Shown here one piece after another: positions 1 to 14,223 of a DNA stretch of 64,000 nucleotides (the stretch's first letter is position 1; each line of letters begins with the position of its first letter). A program made the position numbers and the translations under genes. The notes below the pieces were generated by a model. The model made no database searches, was not told the origin of the DNA, and saw only the letters and a list, made by a program, of their open reading frames with translations. Origin of the DNA: Otis tarda. Lineage: Eukaryota; Chordata; Aves; Otidiformes; Otididae. The stretch is taken from positions 16,182,501-16,246,500 of the forward strand of contig CM048553.1 in NCBI GenBank assembly GCA_026413225.1. The letters run 5' to 3'.

Positions 1-2984
1 GCTGTTAAACTCCACTTCTCCCACCCCACTGGAAAATAAAGTAATATAAACCCCATTATTTATGTGGCCCTTCCCACCAAAATTGTATTACTATTCAGTG
101 TACAGGATGCACCTCCACTGGGAAAGAACAAGGATCTGTATGTGACTGTAGCATCTTTGGCTCATATACTGAAGAATTTGCAAAGTTGTGAATGGCACAA
201 GGACTGCAGTAAGACAGCTGATACAATCACATGCTATTACGGTCTTTGCTACAGAGTCTCTGTTCATGCCAAGCAGGCCACTCAGATCGGATTTCTTAGA
301 CCTTAGTAATTACACTACTTTTGCTCTTTTTCAGACATCCAACTTGATTTGCTTGTAAAGCAAGCAGCTACTAAATAACCAGCTGCACCTACAGACAGCG
401 GGAACTGTTCCTGGTATTACACAGAATTCGTGTGCCTCAGTCACCAGCTCAGCAGGTTTAAGCACTAAAGTCTTTAAGAATGCAAAAAGTCACCCAAAAT
501 TGACCTTTACAATCCCACCTCAAAGAAGCACTGTGAAAAGAGACAACAATTGTGAAGTCTTACAAACACTCATTTGGAAATAATTTTTATTTCAGAATAG
601 CATTGAACATTATAAACGTAAGACACAAAGCAACACATGGAACAGTAAGGTGGAAAATGGTTGTGAGTAGCTTTCCATTAAATATGTACCATACATCTAC
701 ACTGAAACTGGAGTTCTGTGGAAAAAATGCAAGTGATCAGGACATTAACTGCAATTATCCGTACACATACACAAATCCACTGAAGAATATGTACATCTGC
801 GTTTAGAGGAGAAAGAACAGAAAGGAAAAGCAGTGAGATACAAATTAACTGTGTAGTTTGCCATTCTTTAAACTCCAAATGCTCACTTAAAACAAAAAAA
901 AAATCCCCAACATTTAAGACATAAGAGCATGTAGATCAGGAAGGACAGGAATTTAGATGGGTCTCAGATCAAAGGTTCATTTTTCTTTTTAATAGAACAT
1001 GGCTCTCAGGTCCTAGAATACAATCTCCAGGTACTCCATTTGCTGCCGTGCTTCTTTCAAAGCAAATCACAGTTGACAAGATTTGGATATCAACAATTAA
1101 TTAAACTCAAAGTGGTAAATTATGTTCACAGCCCACTTAAAATATTAAAAGCTTCTTTTGCTGCTAAAGTTTAATAAGTAAGATTAATAGGAAAAAGCCA
1201 CTGATTTTTAAAGGCAATCATTTTCTGAATGCGTTTGTTCCTTGGTTAGAATATCCACAGATTTGCCAAAGGCTGAGAAGAAACTAATGCTACACAGACG
1301 GAATAGGTCATCTCCTCTACCTCTGCACTGTGAATAAAGAATGGGTGATACTGACTCACTTTCTATGTGTATCAAAGGCATGACTAAGGATGAATCTCCC
1401 TGCAAAATATAGTAACCTTCTGTCCAAAATAAAATTCAACACCTGTCAATCATTTCTAGAGAAGAAATATAAATTAACAGAATTGCTGACATGCTCTCTC
1501 CTTTGCTACATGCAGTCTCTTGAGCTGTATTGGAAAAGCTTGGTCTTAATGGTTTTTAACTAGCATACAAAAAGAAATCCAGAGAAAGACTGGAATCCGA
1601 CTTGTAGTGCAGATTTAGAGTGGATGTGCTTCATTTAAAACAAAAATTTCCATTCCTGCAGAATATATTTCAAAAGAAGTCTTCTCATAGAAGAGGTAAC
1701 AGAAAAGGGAATGTTGAAGAACAGTATGTCTCGTATGGGTCTTGAAAAAGAAAGAATTTACAGCAACTAGATGGACTCTCTGGAGTTTGCAGCACTCTCG
1801 TTCAGATGAAGAGTCGCTAAAAATCCACTGTTACCATTTTTAATGTTCTGTGTAGTCTCAAGGGAAAAATTTAATTTGACAGTGAATTAATCTGTTCTTT
1901 TGGTTCTTCTTACAAGAGAAGTAATTCTGCGGTAGCAGCAACTGTGTAAAGCAAGTATATTGCAGGGTTTCTCTTCCTTCTTGCATTACGCTTACCTCCT
2001 AGATTGTAATTTTTTCCTTTTACTGTTCTTTCCCATTCTGTGCTGGTTTCTATATCATACTCATTTTAAATTAGATTATGCTGTCTACAGACTTGATGAA
2101 ATGTTGCTATTTTCCCTTTATGGAATTTGGTAAACATGATAATCTGATATATAATGAACTATAAAACCCTTTTCTGGGTGCCAGTATCACAATTTTAGTT
2201 TAGTTTCACGCTGTGTTATGGCCTCCATATCCTTGGAGATGGAGAATAATCACAACTGTAATAATCAGAATCATTTACCCCAAATAAATCCTTATATAAG
2301 AAATCAGGAGTTTTCCTACCAGAATTTCTACCATGTTTCACTCCAGTTCTCACTTTATGTGCATATGAAATTTTTCTTGACACTGGCAGCATCTATACAG
2401 TTCACGTCTGTTGATTTTGTACTTTTGAAAAACAGATTTTGCATACTTTATCTCACAATCAGCTGTTAGAATGCAGTAACATTTAGTTCCAAAAATTAGG
2501 GCAAACACCAGCTTCACTGAAATGGCAATTTTGCCTCGGTCCAAGCCCAACTGTTTTCCAGTTCTGCTTTCTACTTTTGTCTGTATCTGTACTCTTTGCC
2601 ATTTCAAATTTTCAGATTGTCTTTCCATCTCTTTTGATCTGTGATTCTACTTCTCATACACTTCTCGCTTAAAACGGCGCCTAATTTGTAAGAAGAAAAA
2701 AAACTGCACAGTTTTAATAGTACTACATTTAATATTTATTTTCTTAATGTAGCTCCTACAACACTTGACTCTTTCTGTTGCATTAGCATCTGCTGAGAAA
2801 TATGTTATTTATCATGTTAGATTTTAGTCTCTCTGAAAGATGAGACAACTACCTGTTCTTTTGATGCATGTATTCAGAATTACAGATCAGCTGCTCGTCC
2901 TTTATAGTAGGACAAATCTCTGCTTCAGTATTGGGGTTTTTAAATACACTGAATTTCATTTGTGTTCTTTGTCTTTCTAGTGTG
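1..2984. other. Intron DNA without recognisable features
   Basis: The DNA is AT-rich. Short frames occur (for example 64-306 and 552-806), but none carries a recognisable domain, and no repeat family is evident. It is T-rich on the plus strand from about 1.9 kb on, possibly because decayed transposon sequence starts before 2985. Confidence 0.6.
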
Positions 2985-3430
2985 AAGTCTCTCTGTAACT
3001 CCACATCACCCTTGTTTCTATGACCCTGAATAACTTCACATCATTAGCAGAAGTTACTCTTTTCACTATCCACTCCCTTTTCCAGATGATTTATAACATT
3101 AGCAGTGCACCGAACAGCACAGATTCCAGAAGGGGCACTCACACAGAAACTATTTTATCACCATTTCCTTTTTTCAGGTACTCTCAATTTTAAAGTAATT
3201 TCTCTATCCAAGGACCTTCCTTATCTTACCACAGACTTGGATTTAAGAAACTTTAACAAGGGCTTTGGTTAAACACGTCCAGTGCATCCTGCTTGTCCAC
3301 CTGCTCTGTGACTTCTCTGGAGAAAGCAGGAGCCTGCCATCAAACCTGCTGGTCTGGAGCTCTCTGCCCTCGCCCTGGAGCCGTGCCCTCCTTCCTAACT
3401 GTCCCATACCGAAGCAGTCTTGGGCAATAT
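2985..3430 (-). mobile_element. Ancient CR1/L3-like LINE fragment, reverse-transcriptase remnant
   Basis: On the minus strand 3312-3274 plus its upstream codons read FSREVTEQVDKQDALDV. This matches the RT-domain stretch of CR1-type LINEs just before the first catalytic Asp block (pattern VT..VD.G.AVDVVYLDFSKAFDKV). Next, about ten bases including the YLDF codons are missing, and KALVKVS followed by a stop resumes at about 3265-3243 in place of KAFDKVS. The plus-strand text from about 3020 to 3230 also has the familiar reverse-complement layout of old CR1-family elements downstream of this point. The copy is heavily mutated and much older than the two CR1s further right. It may extend to about 3850, but similarity becomes doubtful. 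The subfamily is not determined. Confidence 0.65.
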
Positions 3431-6400
3431 GTTATATGCCACAGACAGCTCAGCTATTTCATTCTCACGTCTTTCAGGAGGAAGACTACATTTGCTCGGG
3501 GATTTGTTGTTCAGTTTGCTTACTCCTCCCACCCCCAAACTCTTCACAACCCAGTTTAAGGCAGTTTCCTTCTGCAAGGGAGCAGAGCTGGAATGAAGTG
3601 AACTTTCCCAACCTCCTACACACTGCGGACACCGTTACCTAAAAACACTGCTTTTTTCTTCTATGACCTTATTTTCTTCAAGTGGCACTTCTATACATTA
3701 ATCAGTTTCTAGTATTACAGCAAGCTGCTTGTTTCTGACGCTTGAAAAACAGGCTTTATTAGTTTTCACGCACCTTGTAAATGGTTCCCCAAACTCTTGT
3801 TTCAGTCTCCTTTTTGGTGTTTTAGATTAAGCTTACCAGAACCTAACATACTTTCTATTCCCTATGCTATTTCAACTTTATGAGAGAAGGTTATCTTCCT
3901 CTTTCTGTAGTTCCATTCATCACACCATCTAATCATACAAACCCTCTTGATCTTTCACAAAAGTCAACCCACTTTCAGGTTACGTGGCAATTTCAAGGCC
4001 TGAAGAAAAATCACACCACTTGCAGCTGCTCCTCTTCATTTCTTTGTAGGGTTAAGGAATATGCTTACAGACCTCCCAGTCAGAGAGGCTCCACCACAAC
4101 TACAAAGGACTTGTTTCAGACAGCTGCAACATCCCTGCAGGAAGGAAGCACAGGCTGATGGATATTGGAACAATTCCTCAACAGCAGCACTTCCAGTATC
4201 TTAACTCGGGTTCAGCACATAGTTTAGGGCAAGTCAAAACCTGTTTCCTTGTAAGCTCCTCAACAGTCTGGTCCATGATATTTTTGCTGCCTGATGAAAG
4301 TGTCAAATTATGTACTGGGATACGGACAACCTCTTGTACAAACTTATCCTCTCTAAAAGGAGGACCACGCGTGTCTGTGGTCTTTCTGGAATCTGACAGT
4401 CTTACAATGAAATTTAAAATGCAGCTCCAGATCCTTCAAATTATATTATCTATGAATAAAGTCACTGTGGGCAATGATTTTATTGTGACCTTGATGGGAC
4501 AACAAAGTTCAACCGGGGACTATGTTATTGTGTGTATGTGCATATATTTACATATTAATGCCAGAGCATGACGGCAGCCTCAACTGAAAGCTCTATCACC
4601 CCCCATCAGCAATCACAGCTTTCATTTTTGCACTTCTGCACCTCACTTGTGTGCTGCATTCTCCACTGTAAGTACCTAATTAAATACATAACAATTTTCC
4701 CCCACTGTATATTGTGCTAAAACAAGATTTTTCAGTTTGTGAGGACTCAGCAATGTTTACAACCAAATTAGACATTCCATCTGAAAACATACTGTTTGGG
4801 ATTAAGTTTAGTCATTAATAAAATTAATTTATTAATTTATTCATTGAAAGCACAGAAAATAACACTGCATTTTCTTTAATTTTTTGTTAAAAAAATCATG
4901 TCTCCTATTCAGATATGCAACTAGAATTAGCTTTCATATTAGAAATACCTATGTGAAGGTCCATCTGCATTCAATGTTATCCAGGTCAGTACTGACTGAC
5001 AGGAAGTCACAGTGATTGAAACAGAATTTTTGGAAGTAATAAGCTCCTTATACCAACAACACTTGTAGTATCATATACATAACTAAGTGATTTCAAGATC
5101 AACACATTGCAAATGTGTTTAACCTGAATCCTACAAGTGTAAGGCCACACTGTCAGAAGAAGTATAAAGTCATGTTACCTAGCAGAGGTGGTATGCAAGT
5201 CTCCGTATACAAATGAAAAAAAAATCCTTAGGGACAGCTTTACAGAACAGAAATTCTTAGCAATAGCCATATCATAAACCAAGAATTACTTGTATGCATC
5301 TCAACAGTGCTGAGATTATACTGTACCTAAAATAGCCCATCAGCTTTTCTTTAAAAAAGTTTAAAGAATAAGTGAAAAAATTATTCTCTACTGTAACTTT
5401 TACGGAACTTCATTTTCAGACTTTATTATTCATATGGATTTGATAATTTCCTTTGGTTTCTTCAAGTCATAAGGTAAAATTTGAATAGATTATTTGCATC
5501 GAAAAAACAAAACAAAAAACCCCCCAACGAAATGAAAGTAATCTCAAGGCAAATCAACACTAAACTTAAAGCTATTCACAGCCAAATCTTGACACTTGTT
5601 ATACACCAAAGATAATGAATATACAAATATTCTGTATCCATTTTGACAGGGTATCTTGAAGCTGAAGTAACTATGAATTTCATATTTTCAAATACCTGAA
5701 TCATCAAGGCTTAAATATTGTACTGAACTCTCAAACAGGTAGATAATTTCAGTAGATGTATACATATGAAGAATTATAATGTATTAATTAAACCCCATAA
5801 TCCATATCATAACTACTAGTCATCAATCCCATATTAACAGCAGGAAGTGTTTACCGTACATAAAACTCTAACATGATTTCCAGATGAAGAAAAATATTTT
5901 CTTGATTAACTAGTAAACAAGTTAGGAGAACCTTATTCTATTAGGTTTTTCAAGCTGCCTTGATACTATCAAGTTGCACTGTTTTTTTCCTCCCACTTCT
6001 GAAGTACATATTTTCATTTAGGGCATTCTAAATTTCAAATTTATTTTAAAAAATTCCATTAGACTCTACAGCTAAGTCACGAAATAAGGAAGCTGATTCT
6101 GCTTGATGCTAAACACTTGTAGTATACCGGCTTCAACAGAAACTATAGATGTTCTCCAGTCATGAAAATTGGAGAGTAGCTTTAGAGATAAAAAAAAAAG
6201 TTTAAAAAAAAAGTTTGAAAGTTGACAACAGTTAATCTATTCTGTGTATGTCTTTATTTGCTTTTGAAAGATCTTGCCACTAATGTATCTTTCTTTTCTA
6301 TCGAGATTTTTTTTTTTCCATTTTAGATGAATGTTTTAATCTAAGTTCGCCATGCATTCTTAAACATGACATGCAAGAAGAGTTCACCAACTACTGCACC

Positions 6401-7685
6401 GAGGAAACAGAAAGGCTGCCAAAGGCTTGTTCACTGGCAATTACTAAGCATCAGGTGGGGAGCAAGAATGGGAAGGACGGGGGAAAGTCTTCGTGGCGAG
6501 TTAGTAGGGGCAAAGTTGTTGCTTTGTTTCGACACAGCAAAGCAACACCAGAACAAGAAGATAGCAGAGAACATTTGATCAGGTCCAAGCTCTTCCTACA
6601 AGTCTTTTACAAAACCATCCCGTCACCTTTCTGCACAAGTAATCGTAATATTCCACCTCTGAGGTTCTGAATGTAGGCCATGAGACATTTGATATGGTAC
6701 TACGAATGGGTGAAACCATTTATTACACACACATCCTCAAAAACCAAACCACCAAAACCCGAAAGTCCAAAAAACTACAAGGCTATACCCGACTCATACA
6801 GTCAAGGGGGTGGGTTAGAGCTTGTAGTCCAGGAGAGAAGACCAAAATCTGTTGTTAATTTCTGATAGGCTTAAGTACAGAATTTAGTACTACTAAAAAA
6901 TAGAAATAGACAAGAAATATGAACTGAAATTTAGCATATAGGAGTAAACACTACAGGCAGCTTATGTTAACTTCACTGTGCTTCAGTGGAGACAGGAAAC
7001 ACGGAACAAAAGTTGAGACTTTCTGTTGACAAGGCGTCAGAAGAACTCCTCTTACTCACTAATAGGCAGTAAATATGTATTTTACTGTATAATAATTCCA
7101 TCTGATTAAGATAGTATGATCTTATTTTATTACCTTGCTTTTTTAAAGAAAATAGTTTGGCACTGAACCTTTGCTCGTGCAGAGCTTCTTATTCCCAGGT
7201 GTTTCAAACCCTCCTCGAAACTTTTGTCTCTAAGTTCAGAGTAACGGGTCAGTACTTCTTAATTTCACCTTTTTTTAAACTTAGCTTTTACTTTGTTATC
7301 TATTTTTCCTCATCATTTACATTTCATTTTCATTGATTAGCCACATAATTGCATACGGTCATATCAACAGAGAATTCATGCAATATCTGCCTCAGCTGTA
7401 TTGTACTTGTTCTTTACTATCATTATAATGCATGTTTTGATATCTATATCTAACTATTAAAAGAGAGACATATTTAGTAATACTTCTTTACCTACTGCCA
7501 TGAACACTTAGTCTCTTTGATAATTGTTTCTTGACTGCTGTTGGTTCCTATCTAAACACCTGGAAGCCACTGATATGCCATAGCTGCGCAAAGTGACTTT
7601 TCATCTTTAATCAAGTAGGAAATAAAAACACAGGGGCTATGATCAAAATTGCTAGTTCTCAAGATTTGCTCTAGATTCATTCAAA

Positions 7686-7709
7686 GGAGGAGGAGGAGGA
7701 GGAGGAGGA
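7686..7709 (+). repeat. (GGA)8 microsatellite
   Basis: Eight perfect GGA units form a purine-only strand. GGA repeats can fold into tetrad:heptad quadruplexes; that is known for the motif and not shown here. Confidence 0.95.
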
Positions 7710-8702
7710 AGAATGATCCATTTTCAGGGGCTGGGGTTTTTCCTCTTTCAACCTGCACGATAGGAATACAGAGATCTTTTGCAGTAACAAAGTAGTAATC
7801 TGACATTTCATAAAACCATTTGATGAAGATTTAAAACCAGTTAATAATAGAAAAGTATTTTACAACCAGAGGTTAGGAACAGTTTCACAAAGGGCACAGG
7901 AGGCAGGGGAAAGGGTAGGAAATAAGATAAGAAATGCTTAAAAAAAGGAGTATTTGGCTAAGGGGACCAAAAAACCATCTAGATGTTACAGTGGCATCTG
8001 TCTCTTTGTAAGTGTGTAAGAGGACTTTTGACAGGCTATCATTCATTACCTATGAAGTATGGCAAGTCCCTTCTTCTACCTGACCTTTCTAATTTCCTTT
8101 GAATTGGCTTATTTAACTTTCTACAGCCTCTGCACAAATGTGCATGTGGAGGAAGGATGTAGGTCACCACAGAAACATACTGATGTGTCACTTCAGTACT
8201 CAGATACTGAAGTACGTGAAGTACTTTGAAGCACTAAACTTTTTACTTGCCTTTAGTAACAAAAGTGTAGGACAATACTTAATGAGAATAAAAATTGTTT
8301 CTGTTCACATTACACACAGGTATTGACAATTAAAATATGAGTACTATGCATATACAAGCTTTTCTCCTAAAGGAAATTTTGTATCTGTAACACAAGCTAA
8401 GCAAGAATTCATAGGAAAAACAGAATATATAATGTATTTTAAAGCAAATGATGTCTACAGAGTTCTACATGCAGAATCTAAAACTGCAATATTTATAGGT
8501 TTTAGAGAAATTCACAGGAAGCATATAGACATTACCCTTGACTTCCCAGTTATAACATGGCAATTACTACTCACGTCAATAGAACGTCTGCATGCCACCT
8601 CCATAAGGTGCATTTACGTTAGGTATTGGCCTCAATAGCTTAGCTCTTGAAACTGTATTATACAATGAAATGTGCATTATCAGGAAGCTGAACTCTTAAA
8701 AG

Positions 8703-8723
8703 AAAAAAAAAAAAAAAAAAAAA
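8703..8723 (+). repeat. A21 homopolymer
   Basis: An uninterrupted run of 21 A, followed by GGG and TTTT. No retroposon body is recognised next to it. Confidence 0.95.
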
Positions 8724-9358
8724 GGGTTTTTTGCTTTTAGTATTTTAATATTAAAGCTCAGCCAGGGCTGGATTAGCTTGAATGCTTTTCCAATGTGCCT
8801 ATTACAGGTTGCTTAATTACCTAGGATAAACAACATCTGCTTAAAGAATTGCCTTACTTATACTTAATAAATACCACTGCTGTTTAAGTTTGTAATTCCC
8901 AGTTCTTAAGAATTTCACACTGCTGATGTACTCAGAGCTGTAAAACAGTCCCATCATTGAAGTTCTCAAAGTAATAACCAGCATAAAGGAGCAGACTTCT
9001 CGTTTAAAGTAACAGGTAAGAAAAGTATTTACTTTTAAACCACATACTAGTTTTAGGAAGAACAACAACAAATCTTAAGAAAATAAAAGAATTGGCTCAG
9101 CATGCAATTAAAAGGGTCAACATGAGAAAGAGACCTTCCCAAGGGCGACATCAGAGTCCCAGAAAGCAGCGTGATACAGATATAAGCACATACAACAGCA
9201 AAGTTCTCTATATCTCTGCACAGGCTGAGGAAAGACTTGCATAAATATTTCCATACAGTTCTCTTAAGTAGGTCAAGACAGTACAGTTACTTACAATTAC
9301 TCTTTGAAACAGCTTGGAACTTCCTGAAGAATCAGAATTGACTTTTTCAAGTACCTCA

Positions 9359-9395
9359 AGAAAAAAAACAAAACAAAACAAAACCAAACCCACAA
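9359..9395 (+). repeat. (AAAAC)n / AAACC tract
   Basis: AAAAC units grade into CCAAACCC. This is one of a series of A/C-rich tracts with the same drift from A-run to ACC along the plus strand. Confidence 0.85.
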
Positions 9396-9895
9396 CTTAC
9401 ACCTCCCAAAAAAAAGTCTCAAATTGAGCTACAAAATGTTTAAGACCGTCAACAACAGCTTACTTGTATGTAACTAACAAATTCCCAAAAGCCACACAAG
9501 CACCAGAATGCCTCCTTCAGTGTAAGATCAGCCCACGAACAACTCTACAGCTCTGAATACGATCAAAACACGTAAGTTATCCTTCCCCTCTGTCCAGTAG
9601 CCTGCACTTTACTAATAATTTATTGTACAGATAAATGGAAAGACTATAGCATTTGAAGGTTAAAAATACTGCTTACGAAAAAAACCTCCCTCTACCTGAG
9701 AACTGATGTAGGAATATTCCTGCAATGCTTTCAGGGATGAAGCTCTCAACTTTGCACAGACGGCTTAGGCACCTAGCACTACAAATTTTAAATTTGTCTT
9801 TAAAATCCAGTTTTCTAACATCCCCCAACGCCGCAAAAAGCATAAACCATGCAGATAAATCAAAGTGCAAAAATGAAGAGGTACAAGATTTGTCT

Positions 9896-9938
9896 GTGAG
9901 AGTGTGTGTGTTTGGGGGGGGGGACTGGGGAGGAGGGG
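9896..9938 (+). repeat. GT repeat with G10 run
   Basis: Several GT units lead into ten consecutive G (9914-9923) and then GGGG, GG and GGGG blocks. It is G-quadruplex capable on the plus strand. Confidence 0.85.
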
Positions 9939-12900
9939 AGCACAAGAGATGTTATTTTAACGTCAATCTGGAGAATGCTATGTCAAACTTGAATCACACA
10001 AAAATGCCTAAACATCATTAAAAAGAAGAAGAATAGTATTCCCTTAAAACCAATGAAGTAGACACTTTTAAGTAGACACTTAAAACAGCGTCGGACTTCA
10101 GAAGTTTTCAGGTTGCAAGAGACATTGCTTGGTGTTTATTCCAGCTTCAATCATTCCTCCCAAGCCCTGTGTAAGGGATTATTGCCTGGATCAAGTTTGT
10201 TGCTGTCAATTAACATTCAGAAGAAAATGTACCATGAAGCTATCAAGGCTTTTATCTATGGAATAAAATAAAAACAAACTAGGATTTTCTCACAGATAAA
10301 AAGATATTAAAGACTAGATACCACAAGAAGTAGTGGGGGTGTGGGGGACAAGCAGTAATGAACTTGTTCTGAGTAAAGGATGGATTCTTGTCACAGAATC
10401 TTTCTGTTATTTGAAAATGAAGATGCTCATTCTACAAAGTTAAGACTGCCAAAAGGCTACATCTCAATTTAAATTACATCCCAAAATGTTATTCATTCCC
10501 CCAAGTTTATCGCTCAAGTAATTTTCCTGACAGGAGGAGTAGAGAGAACATCAGGAACTACGCTTTCTATACAACTCCAGGAGAAACTCTGGTTCACGGT
10601 CACCAACAGCTTTAGCTTTCCAATGGATGCCAATGCTAACAGCTTCTTACATCTACCTACTGCTGGAACTTAGTAGTTATGTAGGACATCCTAAAATGAC
10701 AAGTTTTCTGAGTTTTATTTTATTTACTCAAGCTTAGACATGTCTTTTATTAAAAAAGGAAAATAAAAGAGCCGCAAAAAGACTTTTTCATAAGAAAAAG
10801 TGTGTGTGGGGCAATAAATAAACAAAGCCATGTAGTGCAACCTGCAACAGTTCAAATGGCAAGTCACAGGTTCTGTTTCTTCTAACACACCCCACAAGAA
10901 ACATGCTTTCGGTTGTCTTCCTCCTGAAAGACTGCTGGCAGGGAGGAGACTCCCAAAAAAAGAGCGTCTGCCTACATCTGTTCATTCAAACACCACTGAA
11001 AGCCTCCCTGCACATTTCTTCTATGAAATGCCAGGTGACATCATATTGATTTATGATACTTAAGTCTAGAAATCCTAAGAGCATTAACACTGCAGCTAAA
11101 TAGCGTACAACTGATAATTCTGGGAACATTACTAAGATTTCTCATTATAAAACTGGTTTCAGTTCATAATATCAAAATACCGAGCAGAAAAATTCCAGAT
11201 TTGTACTTTGTTGGGGGTTTAGTACAGACTTTTCCATTTACTTTGGTTCTTACAGGCACAGAAATAGAGAACAGCTGCAGAGAAAAGTCCGTGAGTAGTG
11301 TACATTGTTTTCAACTCCTGCCGATAAGATGCTCACAGACTCGGAGGCCTGGTAACTCATGTACTGAACCCAAAAGCACAGTACACACAAGATTCCTGCA
11401 CAAGGAAGTTGTATCCCAAAAGAGAGGGCAGAAATCTACTGCTTTATGGCCTCTTTTCAGACAGCTGTGCATTATGAAATAGTATTTAGGGAAAACTGAT
11501 ATTCCCTTACAAGACATTACAGATGAAGTGAGCAAAAGGGAGAAACAAGAAGTAATTTAAAAAAAATTACACTGACAGTTTGGAGCAGATAGATCTCCCC
11601 TGACTCTCTGCCAAGTTTATGATCTCCTAGAAGCCAATCCAGGCAAAACAGAGCTCTCTTGATCAGAAAATCAGGGAAGAAACTGAGGTACATTGGTTGC
11701 TCACAGTCCTGTCCCATCCTGTGTCCCGTGCTATCGTCGTCTCCCCGTCCCCCCATCTTCCAGCTTAATTGACACACACAGCCTTCTGGCAATTCTGTTT
11801 ATTACATTTGTACATGAGCTTTTTATTTTTTTAAATCTTCTCGTGTTCAGTAATATCACTCTATCCATGCATTCACCTACTCTGTTTTCTCTCCTACAGA
11901 GGGTAAGCCCACCTCCCAGATCCTAAATTAATGTAAGATTCGTAAGAAACTTCTTTAACCAACAGTTCCATTTGAAGTTTTCTTACAAATACATTAGCCA
12001 TTACAAGAGCATATCTATACATACACATATATATGCATGTACAAACATATGTGTACGTATTTTTAAACCAGCAAGCACATGGAGCTCTTGTTTAGGTTGC
12101 AAGTCATTCTGTGAGGAAGAGTCAAATGACTTATTGCACACACTTTGCACTATGATTCAAAACCACAGACTTAAGATGCTTATCTGGCTTTTTTTTACCT
12201 CTTCAGTGTAGCAGTAGAAAACTAGGAGACAAGAGAGAAGATGTGAGCCCATTGTTCAGAAGTTCTCCAAGCAGAACCCGTGGTGAAGGCAGGTGTACCG
12301 TTCCTCCTCACATGTTTATGGGATAACTATTTCTGGCTACACAGTCAGAATCCACTGAATGTTTATTGTTCTTAAGGAAAGCTGCATGGCTGAATGGCAG
12401 TAACATAAGGGAAGCTTCATCCTCACTGAGTAGGGCACTGCTGCCACTGACGTGCTATTTGGAGTTGGAAGATGTAGCTAGAATATTGAAAACAGGAGGA
12501 AAAAGAAGAAAGTTCAGGACATGTATCATCTAACAACAGTTCTAGTCTTTTCTGATAACTCTCCCCAGATAAATAATCCACAATTTTAATCTGAAATGAT
12601 CCTGGTTCCAAGCCTTTTATAAATCCCTAAAATTACCAGTTAAGGATGCCAGGGGCAGGGGGGGAAGGAAAACCCTCAACAACAACGTTAATATGAAAAA
12701 CACTGGTGGAATGATAGTTTTAAATGTAGCCTGTTCAGTTTACTGATTGGCTTAAAGCATTCAATATGCAATATGAAGAGCCTTCAGGATCACAAAACAC
12801 GGAAATTCTCTTTCTGACCCACTTCTGTGTAACTTTGCATTACATAATGGCACGAGGGCATAACCCCTCTCTTTGACAAGGGCTCTGGCTCATTTCGTAT

Positions 12901-14206
12901 TTGTTAGCAGGCTCAGTAAATATCTGAAACAGGACTGGAAAGCTACACTAACGGCCTGACATTCTTCCCCACCCTTTTGTCCCTCCAAAACAGAGATTGG
13001 CAGGGTTTATTGTTGCTCTGCACTGTAGAGTAATAGGAATTAATGCCATCATTGCACTGGACTTGGAACAACTTTATTTCAACACACTTTTTAACCTCAG
13101 TATGACAACAGCATTGCAGAGTCTCTTGACTTGGCATACAAAACTTCATCCAAGTATTCTCATTTATTAGCACTGGTTATTTTCAGCTATGAACCACTAA
13201 AGTCACAGATACACAATATAAACTTTCATCTCTCTAACAGTGAATTTAGGACACACTTTACTTTCTACAAGATTAAGCATTTTAAATATTTCTATATGCC
13301 AAACACTACTGCAATAACTGCATCCAAGCCTATTCCATAGAAAAGTGAATGGTTTGCTATAAGTGTTCACAAGTTTAATTAAAAAAATCAGTATGTCAGC
13401 AGCAGTCTGAATTTGAGATCATTTAGAGTAACATATGTTCAAATGGTATGTTTGATCCATTCCCAGATGACAATCAATTATAAACAAATAAAATTCTGCA
13501 AGCAGAAATGCATCAACCTTCTCTCGTGGAAGCCCTGCAGCAATGGGCAGATTACAAAGCAAAACCTATGAGCTGCTGTGCCAGGTTGTGCAGGGCAGAA
13601 CGCATGATGCAGCAGTTTTCATTTGCACCAATGCTTGCACACATCTTGTAAACTATTTAAAGAGGCTTTGCTCTTGCAGGGACATTCTGCAACTTGTTCA
13701 GCAACTGAGATAGGTCCAGCTTCCTTTCCTCCTTCTTCCTGCTGCTGTTGTACATGCTGACAAGGGAAATGCAGGCACAAAAATGGAAGCTAGTACAAGG
13801 GATGGTAGTTTACACTGAGAAACACAGCTCATAGTCTGGATATTTTGAAATCCCTCGTGCTATCAAACTGACAGCGAATACACGTAGCCCAGACTTACAC
13901 AGCTAATTCAGGGCACTACTCAGCTGCAGTCTTCAATCGTGTTCCTTAAGGAAAGAGGATGTTTATGGAAGTCAAGGAGAACAGTGTTTTGATTTGGCCC
14001 AGTAGCTTTACAGTTTACACACCATGCATTTGTACCAGTAATAGACTGAAGAGAAAAAACATGCAACATTTAAAACTACATTAGAGTGCTACATTACATT
14101 AACTGTTTGTGCCCCTTAAAATGAAGCATGGGAAGTTAAATGCAAGCAGAACAAGTGCCATTTCTCAAGTTTTCTTTCAATCTCTTCTGCATTCTTAACC
14201 AAATCC

Positions 14207-14223
14207 TTTTTTTTTTTTTTTTT
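14207..14223 (+). repeat. T17 homopolymer
   Basis: Seventeen uninterrupted T, with further T-rich DNA following. Confidence 0.95.

Noticed and set aside
3265..3642. 125-codon plus-strand frame that looks protein-like
   Set aside because: Its first part is antisense to a decayed LINE reverse-transcriptase fragment.
4158..4571. 137-codon plus-strand frame
   Set aside because: No domain, signal peptide or known family, ordinary AT-rich composition, no splice or codon evidence. Frames of this length are expected in 64 kb.
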